Assembly: GCF_023715895.1 (NCBI RefSeq)
Contig: NZ_JAMBOO010000012.1
Location: forward strand, 1-64,000
Origin: Domibacillus indicus
GTDB lineage: Bacteria; Bacillota; Bacilli; Bacillales; Domibacillaceae
Length of the DNA stretch: 64,000 bases
Direction of reading: 5' to 3'
The translations under genes were made by a program, and so were the position numbers. Shown here piece by piece: positions 43,966 to 53,084 of this stretch. A model generated the notes under the pieces. That model did not search any database. It was not told the origin of the DNA and saw only the letters and a program-made list of their open reading frames with translations. The stretch's first letter is position 1. Each line of letters starts with the position of its first letter.

Positions 43966-44481
43966 CGCATATTTTGCTTCTAATTGGAGTAAATACTGCT
44001 TTAACTCCAGGCCGCCTCTGTAGCCGGTCAATGCCCCGTTTTTTCCAATCACCCGGTGGCATGGAATGGTAATCAGCACGGGGTTTGCGCCAATCGCGGC
44101 TCCTACTGCCCGGACAGCAGCCGGCTTTCCAGCAAGCTTGGCAATATCCGAATACGAATAAGTTTCTCCATAAGGAATCTGCTTGAGCGCCTCCCATATT
44201 TGCAGCTGAAAAGGTGTCCCCCTTACATCAACAGGCAAATGAAAAGTACGGCTCGCTCCGGTAAAATAAGCATACAGCTCGTCCTTGTAAGGCTTTAAAG
44301 CACTGTGATCTTCTATAAGAACAGCCGCTAGAAACCGTTTATTCACCCATGCTTCGAGCTCTTCAAACGTCTGACCTGGTGATCCTACATAACAAAGCCC
44401 TTTCCCTGTTTTGGCTATATAAAGCGATCCATGTTCATAATCGACTGTGGACCACTGGATCGCTTCTGCTTTCTTGTTCAT
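43951..44481 (-). CDS. ogt: Methylated-DNA-[protein]-cysteine S-methyltransferase
   Basis: A 176-aa DNA repair protein that takes the methyl group from O6-methylguanine onto its own cysteine. The active site PCHRVIGKNGALTGYRGGL is intact; FQLQIWEALKQIPYGETYSYSDIA is the conserved helix-turn-helix region before it. Size and the degenerate N-terminal domain fit the constitutive Ogt type rather than Ada. GGAGGCGGAG precedes the ATG. Confidence 0.92.
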   Translation of the reverse strand: MNKKAEAIQWSTVDYEHGSLYIAKTGKGLCYVGSPGQTFEELEAWVNKRFLAAVLIEDHSALKPYKDELYAYFTGASRTFHLPVDVRGTPFQLQIWEALKQIPYGETYSYSDIAKLAGKPAAVRAVGAAIGANPVLITIPCHRVIGKNGALTGYRGGLELKQYLLQLEAKYAGARL

Positions 44482-44520
44482 CTTTCTCCGCCTCCTCTAT
44501 CCGTATTATACAGGTAAACG

Positions 44521-44550
44521 AAAAACAAGGCGCTTCTTTTACAGAAGCGC
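44521..44550 (-). terminator. Terminator of the putative immunity protein gene
   Basis: GCGCTTCT pairs with AGAAGCGC; the minus strand then reads CTTGTTTTT. Confidence 0.65.
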
Positions 44551-44557
44551 AAAATAA

Positions 44558-45013
44558 CTACATCTCTTTCTCTAAATCTAGTAAATGCTTATACTGCCAG
44601 GCACGTTCATCAGCCACCGCTTCCGTATCAAAGTGGGTTGCATGAGCAATGGCCTTTACCGCATAGGTGGATGCATGGATCGCATGGCCAAATATATGAA
44701 CGGTTGCGACGGCCTGCCCTGCTGCCCGTGCAGCAGCAGTCGCTGCCTTATCATCTGTTTGACGGGCCGCGGCATGAGCTGCAAATGAAGCTTTTCGAAC
44801 TTCTCTCACTTTCATAGTTCCCTGCAGCCAGGCGCGTCCGGCTTCAATGGCCTCTCTTGGGCGTCCGTCATGGGGGAACTTTTGTTCATAATACTGAATC
44901 ACATGTTCTGCACAATCTAATGCCCAACGCACCGCGACTGGATGGTTAATGCTTCGAAGGTGTTCTTCGATCGTTTCTTTTATCTCTGTATCGACGAATC
45001 GCTGCGTTATCAC
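44558..45013 (-). CDS. Putative immunity protein (Imm-5-like)
   Basis: A 151-aa all-helical, Ala/His-rich protein: WALDCAEHVIQYYE, REAIEAGRAWLQGTMKVREVRKASFAAHAAAR, then AGQAVATVHIFGHAIHASTYAVKAI. This pattern belongs to the family annotated as putative immunity protein (Imm-5-like). The label comes from toxin loci in other bacteria; here no polymorphic toxin gene is adjacent, so the role is unproved. The GTG start follows AAAGGAGG. Confidence 0.65.
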   Translation of the reverse strand: MITQRFVDTEIKETIEEHLRSINHPVAVRWALDCAEHVIQYYEQKFPHDGRPREAIEAGRAWLQGTMKVREVRKASFAAHAAARQTDDKAATAAARAAGQAVATVHIFGHAIHASTYAVKAIAHATHFDTEAVADERAWQYKHLLDLEKEM

Positions 45014-45190
45014 GGCAGTTTCCTCCTTTTATTTTATTGTTTTTTTTGGATCTTTTATGTTAATCGATGGATTTCTTAGCAAGCTGTTTTCATCGCTTAT
45101 TAAGAGAAGGGGTATACCATTCTCTTCCTTGTTTGCTTTTATTTAAACATCTCTTGTTCATATATGCATGGAAAAATTTGTGCATTGTAT

Positions 45191-45225
45191 AAAAAAGCAG
45201 GGACCCATACCGGGTCCCTGCTTTT
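45191..45225 (-). terminator. Terminator of the DUF1399-like gene
   Basis: AAAAGCAGGGACCC pairs with GGGTCCCTGCTTTT, with T on the minus strand. Confidence 0.85.
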
Positions 45226-45256
45226 CACTGTATATTGGCTTCATCCCTGTCTTCGA

Positions 45257-46285
45257 TTAAGAGCTTCCTCCACAGCTGCTACAGCTGCTTGAAGAACAGC
45301 TGGATCCACTATTGCTGTCAGAAGAACAAGAAGAATCATTCCCGGAGTCATGATGATCATAGCGGTCGTCACGGTCATCACTATCGTAATAACCGCCTGA
45401 ACTCATGTAGTTATTGTCTTCCGGTATAGGCTCATGCAGGGCCAGGATCGAATAAGACAGCAGCAAGACAGGTGTTTGATCCTCCGGCCGGGTCGCCACA
45501 ATCGTTTTAGACCGTGTTTTTTGACGGTGGTCAACATGTTCTTCTGCTTCTTCAAGAAGCTCTGCAAGCTTCTTCGTTAAAGCATGGACAAGAGGCTCAT
45601 ATTCTTCTGGCGCTGCTTCAAACAACTCTTTTTGAAGATACGTTTCTCGTTTCTTTCCTTTTGCTTTCTGCCACTTTTCTACAAAAGATTTGCGAAGCAG
45701 CGTTTTTCCAAATGGGCCTTGAATGGTTTCAGTGTAATCATGCTCGATGAATAAAACCGAATACACCAATTCAAAAACAGCCCGCTCGTGCTGTGATGCT
45801 CCTTTTGTTACTTTAGCTTTGTCAGTTGGAGTATGATGAATCATCGTACCATGAAATTGCTCGCAAAAAGCCGCGTAATCCTTCGTAAATAAAATCATAT
45901 CATGCCAAATGGCATCGACCTTTGCGCTGTACATCGGTACATTTTTCATAATGGCAGAAAGAATGAAGAATCGCTTTAATTCAAGCTGGTACCATGAAAA
46001 CGACTGCTCGGACACCATTCCTTTTTCGATCAACCGTGCTTTTATGGACGCTTCGAGACTCCGGTTCCAGGCATGCTCCAGTTTTTCAGCTAACAGTTTT
46101 CCTTCCGGCATTTTTAAGCCAAGTGTCTGTTCCAGTTCAAAAGAAAGCGGCTTGTCTATTGCCGGTCCCTTATAACTTCTTGCTTTCTGGCCGGAGCGCC
46201 TGCCAGGCGTGTTTTTTTCGCTGGCCTTTTTAATAATGATGCTGGCTATAATGGCTGCAATCACGAGGAAAAATACAACTTCCAT
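45257..46285 (-). CDS. Membrane-anchored DUF1399-like protein with Ser/Cys-rich tail
   Basis: A 342-aa protein with one N-terminal membrane helix (VVFFLVIAAIIASIIIKK), a large helical soluble region, and a low-complexity C-terminus: Tyr/Asp/His-rich (YYDSDDRDDRYDHHDSG) then Ser/Cys-rich, ending CSSCGGSS. The segment VDAIWHDMILFTKDYAAFCEQFHG resembles the W-H-x-x-[I/L]-L...Y..FC motif of the DUF1399 (glycine-rich domain protein) family. The acidic His/Cys tail could bind metal; this is inference. AAAAGGAGGG precedes the ATG. It is monocistronic. Confidence 0.55.
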   Translation of the reverse strand: MEVVFFLVIAAIIASIIIKKASEKNTPGRRSGQKARSYKGPAIDKPLSFELEQTLGLKMPEGKLLAEKLEHAWNRSLEASIKARLIEKGMVSEQSFSWYQLELKRFFILSAIMKNVPMYSAKVDAIWHDMILFTKDYAAFCEQFHGTMIHHTPTDKAKVTKGASQHERAVFELVYSVLFIEHDYTETIQGPFGKTLLRKSFVEKWQKAKGKKRETYLQKELFEAAPEEYEPLVHALTKKLAELLEEAEEHVDHRQKTRSKTIVATRPEDQTPVLLLSYSILALHEPIPEDNNYMSSGGYYDSDDRDDRYDHHDSGNDSSCSSDSNSGSSCSSSSCSSCGGSS

Positions 46286-46583
46286 TTCAGTCCCTCCTTT
46301 TAACTCTCCCTGCTGTTTTTTCTCTGTTTGATCTGCTCTCTTATCTCGATGAATAAAGGGAAAAAATGAAATAAATAGAATTTTTTTCTGCAGGGCTTCT
46401 CTTCTATTGTATCATGCTCTTCTATTTGTTCATGTCTCCTTGGCTAAAAAGTTTAAAACATTGTGCCGGTATTTTTTTGCAGAAAAAGGATTAAAAGAAA
46501 TAAGGGAAGGGAAAAGGCTAGATAAAATTCAGTGAAACAGCTCACACTACCTGAATACATAACTGTCTATGGAGGGATTTTTT

Positions 46584-48323
46584 ATGTTCAAGGAAGCTAT
46601 TTATCACCGGCCTAAAAACAATTTTGCTTATTCCTATGACCCGGATACCGTTCATATCCGCCTGCGCTGCAAGAAAGGTGATCTCACGCATGTATCGCTG
46701 CTTCACGGAGATTCCTATATCCTTAAGGACGGTATATGGGTATATGACGAAGAAGACATGATTTTAGCTGGATCAGATATGCTGTTTGATTACTGGATGG
46801 CGGAGATTAAGCCTGCCCACCGCCGTCTCCTTTACGGATTTAAATGTGTCAGCGGGGACGAGACTATTTATTACACAGAGCGCGGCTTTTTCGATCAAGC
46901 GCCAGAAAAAACAGCGAATTACTTTAACTTCCCATACATTAACCCGGCCGATATTTTCACTGCTCCCCGCTGGGTAAAAGATACGGTCTGGTATCAGATT
47001 TTCCCGGAACGGTTCGGCAATGGCGATCCACGTCTGAATCCTCCCAATACACAGCCTTGGGGAGGAAAGCCGGAGTTTGATAACTACTTTGGCGGCGACT
47101 TCCAGGGAGTCATTGACCACTTGGATTACCTGCAGGATCTCGGCATTACGGGTATTTACTTCACCCCTATTTTTAAAGCAAACACAAACCATAAATATGA
47201 TACCATCGACTATCTTCAAATCGATCCACAATTTGGCGATGAGGCACTGCTGAGAAAGCTCATTGATGAATGCCATCAAAGAGGCATTAAAGTGATGCTT
47301 GATGCAGTGTTCAATCATAGCGGTTACTTTTTTGGCCCGTTCCAGGATGTGCTTGAAAAAGGTGAAGCATCGAAATATAAAGACTGGTTCCACATTCGAA
47401 AATTTCCGCTGCAGGAAGGTGACCAGTTAAATTACGAAACCTTCAGCTTTGAAAAAAACATGCCCAAGCTTAACACCGAAAATCGGGAAGTAAAAGACTA
47501 TTTGTTGAATGTTGCCTCACATTGGGTGAAGAATTTTGACATAGACGGCTGGAGACTGGATGTGGCCGATGAAGTCGATCATGCCTTTTGGAGGGAGTTC
47601 CGCCGCACGGTAAAAGCGATAAAGCCGGATGTGTATATTCTAGGTGAAATCTGGCATGATGCCCTGCCATGGCTTCAGGGAGACCAGTTTGATGCAGCGA
47701 TGAACTATCGCTTTGTCCATGCCATTGTAGACTTTTTCGCCCAAAGAAAAATCACAGCCGAACAGTTTAAACAGGAAATTACCCATGTCTATCATTCTTA
47801 TCCGATTCCCATCAATGAAGTTGCCTTTAACCTGCTTGGAAGCCATGATACGCCAAGACTTTTAACGGTTGCGTATGACAATAAAGAAAGCGTCAAGCTG
47901 TCTTACTTGTTTGCTCTGTCTTCCCCGGGGTCTCCATGTATTTATTACGGCGATGAAATTGGCTTAACAGGCGGACCAGATCCGGACTGCCGCAAATGTA
48001 TGGTTTGGGATGAAGACAAGCAGGACCGCGATTTACGGGCCTTTATTCAAAAAGCGATTGCGCTGCGCAAACAGATCCCTGCTTTTGGAAACAGCGGCAG
48101 CTTTGCGTTTGCGGATATCCATCCGGAGCTGATCAGCTACACGCGCGAAAATAAACAAGAAAAACTTCTGTTTTTGATTAATTCAAGTGATACACCGATA
48201 CAAGCTGATGTGCCGGATGTCTTTATGAATGCTCGAAATGTGTGGACGGAAGAAACACACAATGAAAAGACCGTCGTCATTCAGCCGCAGAACTTTGTAA
48301 TTTTGCATAAAACAATGCAGTAA
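46584..48323 (+). CDS. Maltogenic amylase/neopullulanase (GH13_20)
   Basis: A 579-aa glycoside hydrolase with an N-terminal CBM34-type domain (residues 1-120), the GH13 barrel and a C-terminal beta domain. The triad is intact: Asp326 in GWRLDVADEV, Glu355 in LGEIWHD, Asp422 in LGSHDTPR; VWYQIFPERFGNGD starts the barrel. Enzymes of this type split cyclodextrins, pullulan and starch oligosaccharides to maltose or panose, usually in the cytoplasm; no signal peptide is present. GGAGGGA precedes ATG 46584. It stands alone, without a maltodextrin transporter nearby. Confidence 0.92.
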   Translation: MFKEAIYHRPKNNFAYSYDPDTVHIRLRCKKGDLTHVSLLHGDSYILKDGIWVYDEEDMILAGSDMLFDYWMAEIKPAHRRLLYGFKCVSGDETIYYTERGFFDQAPEKTANYFNFPYINPADIFTAPRWVKDTVWYQIFPERFGNGDPRLNPPNTQPWGGKPEFDNYFGGDFQGVIDHLDYLQDLGITGIYFTPIFKANTNHKYDTIDYLQIDPQFGDEALLRKLIDECHQRGIKVMLDAVFNHSGYFFGPFQDVLEKGEASKYKDWFHIRKFPLQEGDQLNYETFSFEKNMPKLNTENREVKDYLLNVASHWVKNFDIDGWRLDVADEVDHAFWREFRRTVKAIKPDVYILGEIWHDALPWLQGDQFDAAMNYRFVHAIVDFFAQRKITAEQFKQEITHVYHSYPIPINEVAFNLLGSHDTPRLLTVAYDNKESVKLSYLFALSSPGSPCIYYGDEIGLTGGPDPDCRKCMVWDEDKQDRDLRAFIQKAIALRKQIPAFGNSGSFAFADIHPELISYTRENKQEKLLFLINSSDTPIQADVPDVFMNARNVWTEETHNEKTVVIQPQNFVILHKTMQ

Positions 48324-48352
48324 GCAGTCTTTTGCTGTAAAAAAAGGCATAT

Positions 48353-48402
48353 AAAAAACCGGTACGCCCCCTTTTCCATCACAAGGGAGCGTACCGGTTT
48401 TA
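48353..48402. terminator. Bidirectional terminator
   Basis: AAAACCGGTACGC pairs with GCGTACCGGTTTT between convergent genes. Confidence 0.85.
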
Positions 48403-48419
48403 TTCTATGCTATATACGA

Positions 48420-49235
48420 TTAATCCAGGCTCTCTAATGCTCTTTTCACAGTAGAAAACGTATCTGTACCTGAAAGCTCAAGCCCGCTTTTCACCACAAT
48501 TTGAGCTAAATCAGGACGAAGACCGGATGTGATGAGGTGAATACCCACTAACTTGAGCATCATGCCCAGCTGTTGAAGGTAGGCCGCCATCTTTACATCA
48601 ATTTGGGAAAGACCTGAAAAATCGACAATGAGATGATCGATCTCCATATCTGATAGTTTAGGAAAAACGTGCTCTAGTATATAGTTGGCCCGGTAGGCAT
48701 CCATTTCTCCTATAAGAGGGAGAATCACAATTCCTTCCCTTACAGGTATAATAGGCGCGGATAGAGCGGCCATTTCTTTTTTCGCCTGCTCTTTCTTTTC
48801 CTCATACAGCTGTTCAAATGCAAAAATGGTCTCATTTAAGCTGCTGTCCAGCATTTGATTGATACGCTTAATGATCAAAACGATTTGTTCCAGTGACAAC
48901 TGAAGCTTTTGTCCGATTTCTGTAAACATATCGGTTAACACTTCCCGTGTTGGAGGATACCGGACAGCCAAAAGAGAAACCCTGCCGCCTGAAGAAGTCT
49001 GCATATCTGCATTTTTTCGGCTCCACTCTATAAAGAAATCAGGAACGCATTTTTCTTCTTTCACAAAGGAATCTCCAAAAAACCGTAAAAACTCAAGGTA
49101 CATTGTACGTGCCTGCTCTTTTTCCCAGTCTGGAATCGTCAATTCCAGCTTTGAAATCACTTTTTCAACGACCTCAGTTGCTAATGCTTCTACGTTGTCA
49201 TTAATATAAGCCGAAAATTTTAAAAATGAACTCAC
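48420..49235 (-). CDS. RsbR-like STAS protein with altered phosphosites
   Basis: A 271-aa protein with a helical N-terminal half (about 1-150), a charged linker helix (FAFEQLYEEKKEQAKKEMAALSAPIIPV) and a STAS domain. It has the RsbR layout, but the first threonine site reads Q-I-D-V instead of V-D-T and the second A-Q-I instead of A-Q-T, so RsbT-type phosphorylation should not occur at either position. GTG 49235 follows AAGGGGA at the right distance; the frame runs on to 49295 without a site. Confidence 0.82.
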   Translation of the reverse strand: MSSFLKFSAYINDNVEALATEVVEKVISKLELTIPDWEKEQARTMYLEFLRFFGDSFVKEEKCVPDFFIEWSRKNADMQTSSGGRVSLLAVRYPPTREVLTDMFTEIGQKLQLSLEQIVLIIKRINQMLDSSLNETIFAFEQLYEEKKEQAKKEMAALSAPIIPVREGIVILPLIGEMDAYRANYILEHVFPKLSDMEIDHLIVDFSGLSQIDVKMAAYLQQLGMMLKLVGIHLITSGLRPDLAQIVVKSGLELSGTDTFSTVKRALESLD

Positions 49236-49511
49236 GATGGCTTCCCCTTTTTCTCTATTACATACTTTAACACATGTATTTAATGGTTGTTCCATAAAAA
49301 TCTATTTTCTGTTTTCATTCCACACAAATAAAACAAAAAGCAAACATCATCCTAGTATTAAGTATCGGGTCATTTTCTTTATATTAAAGATGACTTTCTT
49401 CACAAATTAGTATTATTTATGATCAGCAATGTGCATTTATTATATAAAAAAAAGCCCATTCTTACTAGGTTAATAAGAACCAGCGTTTTTTTATGTTACC
49501 AGAAGAGCATG

Positions 49512-49544
49512 AAAAAACAGGTGCCTGAAAAAGCACCTGTTTTA
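49512..49544 (-). terminator. Terminator of the ATP-grasp operon
   Basis: AAAACAGGTGC pairs with GCACCTGTTTT, with six T following on the minus strand. Confidence 0.8.
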
Positions 49545-49584
49545 ACAGCCCAATTGTAATTATCTTACATGTATAGGAAAGTTT

Positions 49585-51549
49585 TTAATCAAGCCATGTA
49601 TATTGTCTGCCCCAGCTTTCTTTTGCAAGAGATGTAATCTCTTCAACGATCTCATCTTCTACTGCATACGAATCCCCTTGTTCGTAAGGATTATAATGAA
49701 AAGCATACATACGTGCCGTAAATTGTGAAAACGGAAGAGATGCTTCTCCCTCCTGTTCTCCATACCCTTTTACAGAAGGCTCAATGCCCTGTCCCCAGTT
49801 TTGGCCGCTGTCGTTATTAGGATTGTAAAAATAAATGCGGTACTCTCCTGCTTCGTCTGCAGCGATCCGCTGAATAGAAACCGCGTGAAGACCTAACAGA
49901 TCACCATGCACATTGGTAATATAAATACCTACTGGATTCGGATAAATTAATTCATACCCTTCGTTATAGTCAGGATGATGGGTAGAATAAAATAATCGGA
50001 CAAAACCGGCGTAATCTGTTACCGCTCCGGTCGCAGGATTAATGATATTCGCAAATCCGCGCGGCACCCACTCTCCATAAAACTCGGGATTCACCCATTT
50101 ATGGCCGTCTTCTCCGCGCAAAGCAGTTCGTTTCATCATTTCATTGTAAATCTTATCTAAATGGGGAACGAGAACCTTTGAAACGGGATCTAGTTCTTGA
50201 TGAATCTCTGAAGCGACCCCTCCTTCAAGCGAAGAAGAGTGAAGGGGTTCTCCTTCAAAAATAATGTCTACATCGTTGTCTCTTGCTCCCCGGGCAATAA
50301 ATTCAAGAAGCTGGCCAGGGCCGTGCTGTGCCCAGAGGCTGAGAGCCCGTGCAGACTGGCATGTCGGATTTAAACCCTGCCCAATTCCTAAAGGCTGGCC
50401 AAGTACACTAAGCGTTCCGGCTAAAAGAACAGCGTTCGCTGTTAAGCCTTCCCGTTTATTTTCAGGCGTAAGCAGGATTTGTTTCACTTCCGGATGAATA
50501 TCAAGTTCAATCAGCCGGCGAATACTCGGAAGAAGCGGTTCCTGTGAAAGCAGTCCCCGGTCCAGTACCTTCCCAAGCCCGTAAATAGATTGAGCTGTAT
50601 GAGGGTGGATAGCGACCTGAATCATGTCATGGACAAGATTGGATTGAGCATTTAAAATCGCTTCACCAGTTTCAGATAAAGAAAGAGCGGCTGGCAGAAG
50701 CTCCGGTTTTACCCGATTTAAATGTCTTAAAAAAACAGCGTGATAAGGAGAAACAAGCCCTGTATCCCTTACTGATCCGGCAAATGCTTCTGCTTCTTGT
50801 TTCAATTCCTCTTCTGACGCATTTTTTAAGCTTAAGCGGTATTCCCTAAAGCTGGACCACTCTTTGCTTAACGGGCTTGGTGCCGTAACAGCAGCCGAGT
50901 ATGCCTGTAAAGACTGCTTCACTTCCTCACTAATATCACTTTCCATCATTTGTTTGGCCATCGTAATCATTTTTACAATTCGGTTGACCATGATCGGCCT
51001 TTGGACAGTCAGCCGGTCAATTTCGGCTACAATCTGATTGGCAATTGCCTGAAAAGAAAGTTCATTTCCTAAGAAGCGGAATAACCGTTCTGCCCGTTCA
51101 ATATGTTCACCTGAACCAATTCTGGCTTCTTCTGTTTCTGGCGGAAAAAGAATATCTAAATTTAATGCCAGTACTTCGTTTAAAAATTCTTTCGCTTCCT
51201 GGTCAGACACTTCTTTATGCTCGTACAATCCTTTGGCAATCGCGAGCATGCGCAATTCACTAAGCAGCTCAACAATCGAATTGACGCCTTTTAGCTTTAA
51301 AGAGCCGCCGACAAAAGGGGGCTGGAGCTTTGATGCTTGCTCCCATGGACCTCCCTGGAAAACCCCTGCTTCATCAAATCGAGGGGCATAGCTGAATAAT
51401 TGTTTAAGGCCATCATCGGTTCGTGCCAGATCGATGGCTTGTTGAAATACTTCTGTTTGATACAAACTTTTGGCATAAGGTTTTGCCTGCCCCAGCGTAT
51501 CAAGAGCTTGTTCGAATTTTGTCGGTGCCAGTTTGCTTTCAGCGTCCAT
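49585..51549 (-). CDS. Uncharacterised 654-aa protein with a Cys-His-Asn triad pattern
   Basis: I do not recognise a named family. The N-terminal 350 residues are helical. From residue 385 comes GIGQGLNPTCQSARALSLWAQHGPG, with Cys397 at the start of a helix as in papain-like enzymes. His555 lies in LLGLHAVSIQRI on a strand, and Asn576 in YRIYFYNPNNDSGQNWG. Order and spacing (158 and 21 residues) resemble papain (Cys25, His159, Asn175). A thiol peptidase, amidase or transglutaminase-like activity is therefore plausible. Start 51549 is chosen for its GGGAGGA site; the frame runs to 51615, overlapping the upstream gene. It lies 40 bases after an ATP-grasp ligase gene and surely shares its operon. 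Confidence 0.6.
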   Translation of the reverse strand: MDAESKLAPTKFEQALDTLGQAKPYAKSLYQTEVFQQAIDLARTDDGLKQLFSYAPRFDEAGVFQGGPWEQASKLQPPFVGGSLKLKGVNSIVELLSELRMLAIAKGLYEHKEVSDQEAKEFLNEVLALNLDILFPPETEEARIGSGEHIERAERLFRFLGNELSFQAIANQIVAEIDRLTVQRPIMVNRIVKMITMAKQMMESDISEEVKQSLQAYSAAVTAPSPLSKEWSSFREYRLSLKNASEEELKQEAEAFAGSVRDTGLVSPYHAVFLRHLNRVKPELLPAALSLSETGEAILNAQSNLVHDMIQVAIHPHTAQSIYGLGKVLDRGLLSQEPLLPSIRRLIELDIHPEVKQILLTPENKREGLTANAVLLAGTLSVLGQPLGIGQGLNPTCQSARALSLWAQHGPGQLLEFIARGARDNDVDIIFEGEPLHSSSLEGGVASEIHQELDPVSKVLVPHLDKIYNEMMKRTALRGEDGHKWVNPEFYGEWVPRGFANIINPATGAVTDYAGFVRLFYSTHHPDYNEGYELIYPNPVGIYITNVHGDLLGLHAVSIQRIAADEAGEYRIYFYNPNNDSGQNWGQGIEPSVKGYGEQEGEASLPFSQFTARMYAFHYNPYEQGDSYAVEDEIVEEITSLAKESWGRQYTWLD

Positions 51550-51589
51550 TCTATATTCCTCCCTAACCGGTCTCCAAAATAAAAGTTTT

Positions 51590-52807
51590 TCAAAGATAGA
51601 AATCATAGGTTTCATATTTTTTCATCAAACCGCGCATTTCTTCACTGTCTTCCCCAAAGAAGAAAATAGTCCCGTAGTGATTGCCAAATCCAACCCGCTC
51701 CGCTACTTTGCTTGTAGCCGGGATGAACATATCATGCTTTTCAAAATAAGGATGCGATTTTAATTCTTCCGGCACTTCCAGGCGGTCGATAATTTTAACG
51801 CGTGGATAAACCATCAAGCTTCCAGCATACCCTTTCGCAGAAGTTACCTCTTCAGGAAAAAACACTTCCAGCTCTTCTGCGGTTGTATCTGGGTCACTGC
51901 AAAGAACCTGGGCCTGGTATGCACTGAAACCGTATGCCCGCTCAATTAAATCAAAAATATGTCCCCCAGGGATCCGCGCTGCGACTTCTCCAAAATGAAG
52001 CGTGCCGTCAGGTGAAATGAAAAATTCCGGGTGGATCACTCCATATTTGATTTCAAAGGAAGCGACCAGCTTTTCAATTTCTTCTCGGATTCTAGGGCGC
52101 CATTCTTCTAGAGAAGGAGATGCAGGAACAAAATTAGAATGCCCTAATTGGACATATTCCGTAATGTTTAAGAAATAAACTTTCCCATTGTGAACAAACG
52201 CTTCACAGGAAAACTCCTGACCGTCTAAGTGGCTTTCCATTAAACAAGGAAAATCTTCTTGAGGAATCAGGTCAATATCAGAAGCATCCCGTATAACCCG
52301 GTGGCCAACCGTGCCGGCTTTATTTAAAGGCTTTACATGAATAGGGTCATTGATATCCCCGTCTATTTTAATTAAAGCCTCGTTCACTCGTTTTAAAAAG
52401 CGGTACACATCTTCTTTTTGGTACGCTTCTTCAAATACCCCGACTTTGATGCCGGACATTTGCGCTTTTCGCTTCATAAGCCCTTTATCTCGAAGAAGAA
52501 GAGATCGATTGAAAATACGGGGATCATCCTGGAACCTCGCGTTTAAAGCACCTGCCCATTCAACCGTTTCTTCATAGATTGGAACCGCAAGCTTTACGCC
52601 TAAAGAATACAGCTCTTTATATAGCTCCTCTGATTTTTCATTTAACCGCTCGAACTGCCAGCCGACAAACTGAATATCATTTTCTTTGGCAAACGGTTCA
52701 AATTCAGGCGGTCCTACTACAAGAAAAGGCCGGTCAAGCTTGTCTACCGCTTCAATGACAGGCAGACTCCACCCAAGAAGGGCTGTAACTTTTTTTTCAT
52801 TTTCCAT
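51590..52807 (-). CDS. ATP-grasp ligase
   Basis: A 405-aa ATP-grasp enzyme, which activates a carboxylate as acyl-phosphate and joins it to an amine. Features: a Rossmann-like N-domain (VTALLGWSLPVIEAVDKL...FLVVGPPE), the ATP-binding Lys segment IHVKPLNKAGTVGHRVI, then EFSCEAFVHNGKVYFLNITEY and HPEFFISPDGTLHFGEVAARIPGG, where Glu and Asn/Arg positions bind Mg-ATP. The pattern is nearest to amino-acid/peptide ligases of the BacD or carnosine-synthase type. Substrates are unknown. ATG 52807 follows GGATGGGAAG. It is the first gene of a two-gene operon with the Cys-His-Asn protein. Confidence 0.8.
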   Translation of the reverse strand: MENEKKVTALLGWSLPVIEAVDKLDRPFLVVGPPEFEPFAKENDIQFVGWQFERLNEKSEELYKELYSLGVKLAVPIYEETVEWAGALNARFQDDPRIFNRSLLLRDKGLMKRKAQMSGIKVGVFEEAYQKEDVYRFLKRVNEALIKIDGDINDPIHVKPLNKAGTVGHRVIRDASDIDLIPQEDFPCLMESHLDGQEFSCEAFVHNGKVYFLNITEYVQLGHSNFVPASPSLEEWRPRIREEIEKLVASFEIKYGVIHPEFFISPDGTLHFGEVAARIPGGHIFDLIERAYGFSAYQAQVLCSDPDTTAEELEVFFPEEVTSAKGYAGSLMVYPRVKIIDRLEVPEELKSHPYFEKHDMFIPATSKVAERVGFGNHYGTIFFFGEDSEEMRGLMKKYETYDFYL

Positions 52808-52840
52808 TTCTTCTTCCCATCCTTTGACTAAAAAATAACA

Positions 52841-52943
52841 AACAGGGGTATAATTCCCTATCTTACTATAAATCAAACTTTTTTGTCTGATTTTTGTTTA
52901 TTTTCTAATATTTTATGGTACTAATTAATAGTTTATATATGTA
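52841..52943. repeat. Imperfect direct repeat, copy 1 (period 120)
   Basis: About 100 bases line up, without gaps, with 52961-53063 exactly 120 bases away; the best part is TTTTTGTTTATTTTCTA and TTAATAGTTTATATATGTA. It lies in the divergent promoter region of the ATP-grasp operon. Confidence 0.75.
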
Positions 52944-52960
52944 AGAGATAAATATTCCAA

Positions 52961-53063
52961 AAGAGTAGTGTAATTACCCATTTTTAAATAAATTAAACTT
53001 TTTTTGAATTTTTTTGTTTATTTTCTACTTTTTTAAGGTAGTGATTAATAGTTTATATATGTA
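52961..53063. repeat. Imperfect direct repeat, copy 2 (period 120)
   Basis: Second copy of the unit at 52841-52943; its end is 10 bases before the ribosome binding site of the GNAT gene. Confidence 0.75.
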
Positions 53064-53084
53064 TATGACAAAGGAGGAATGAAA

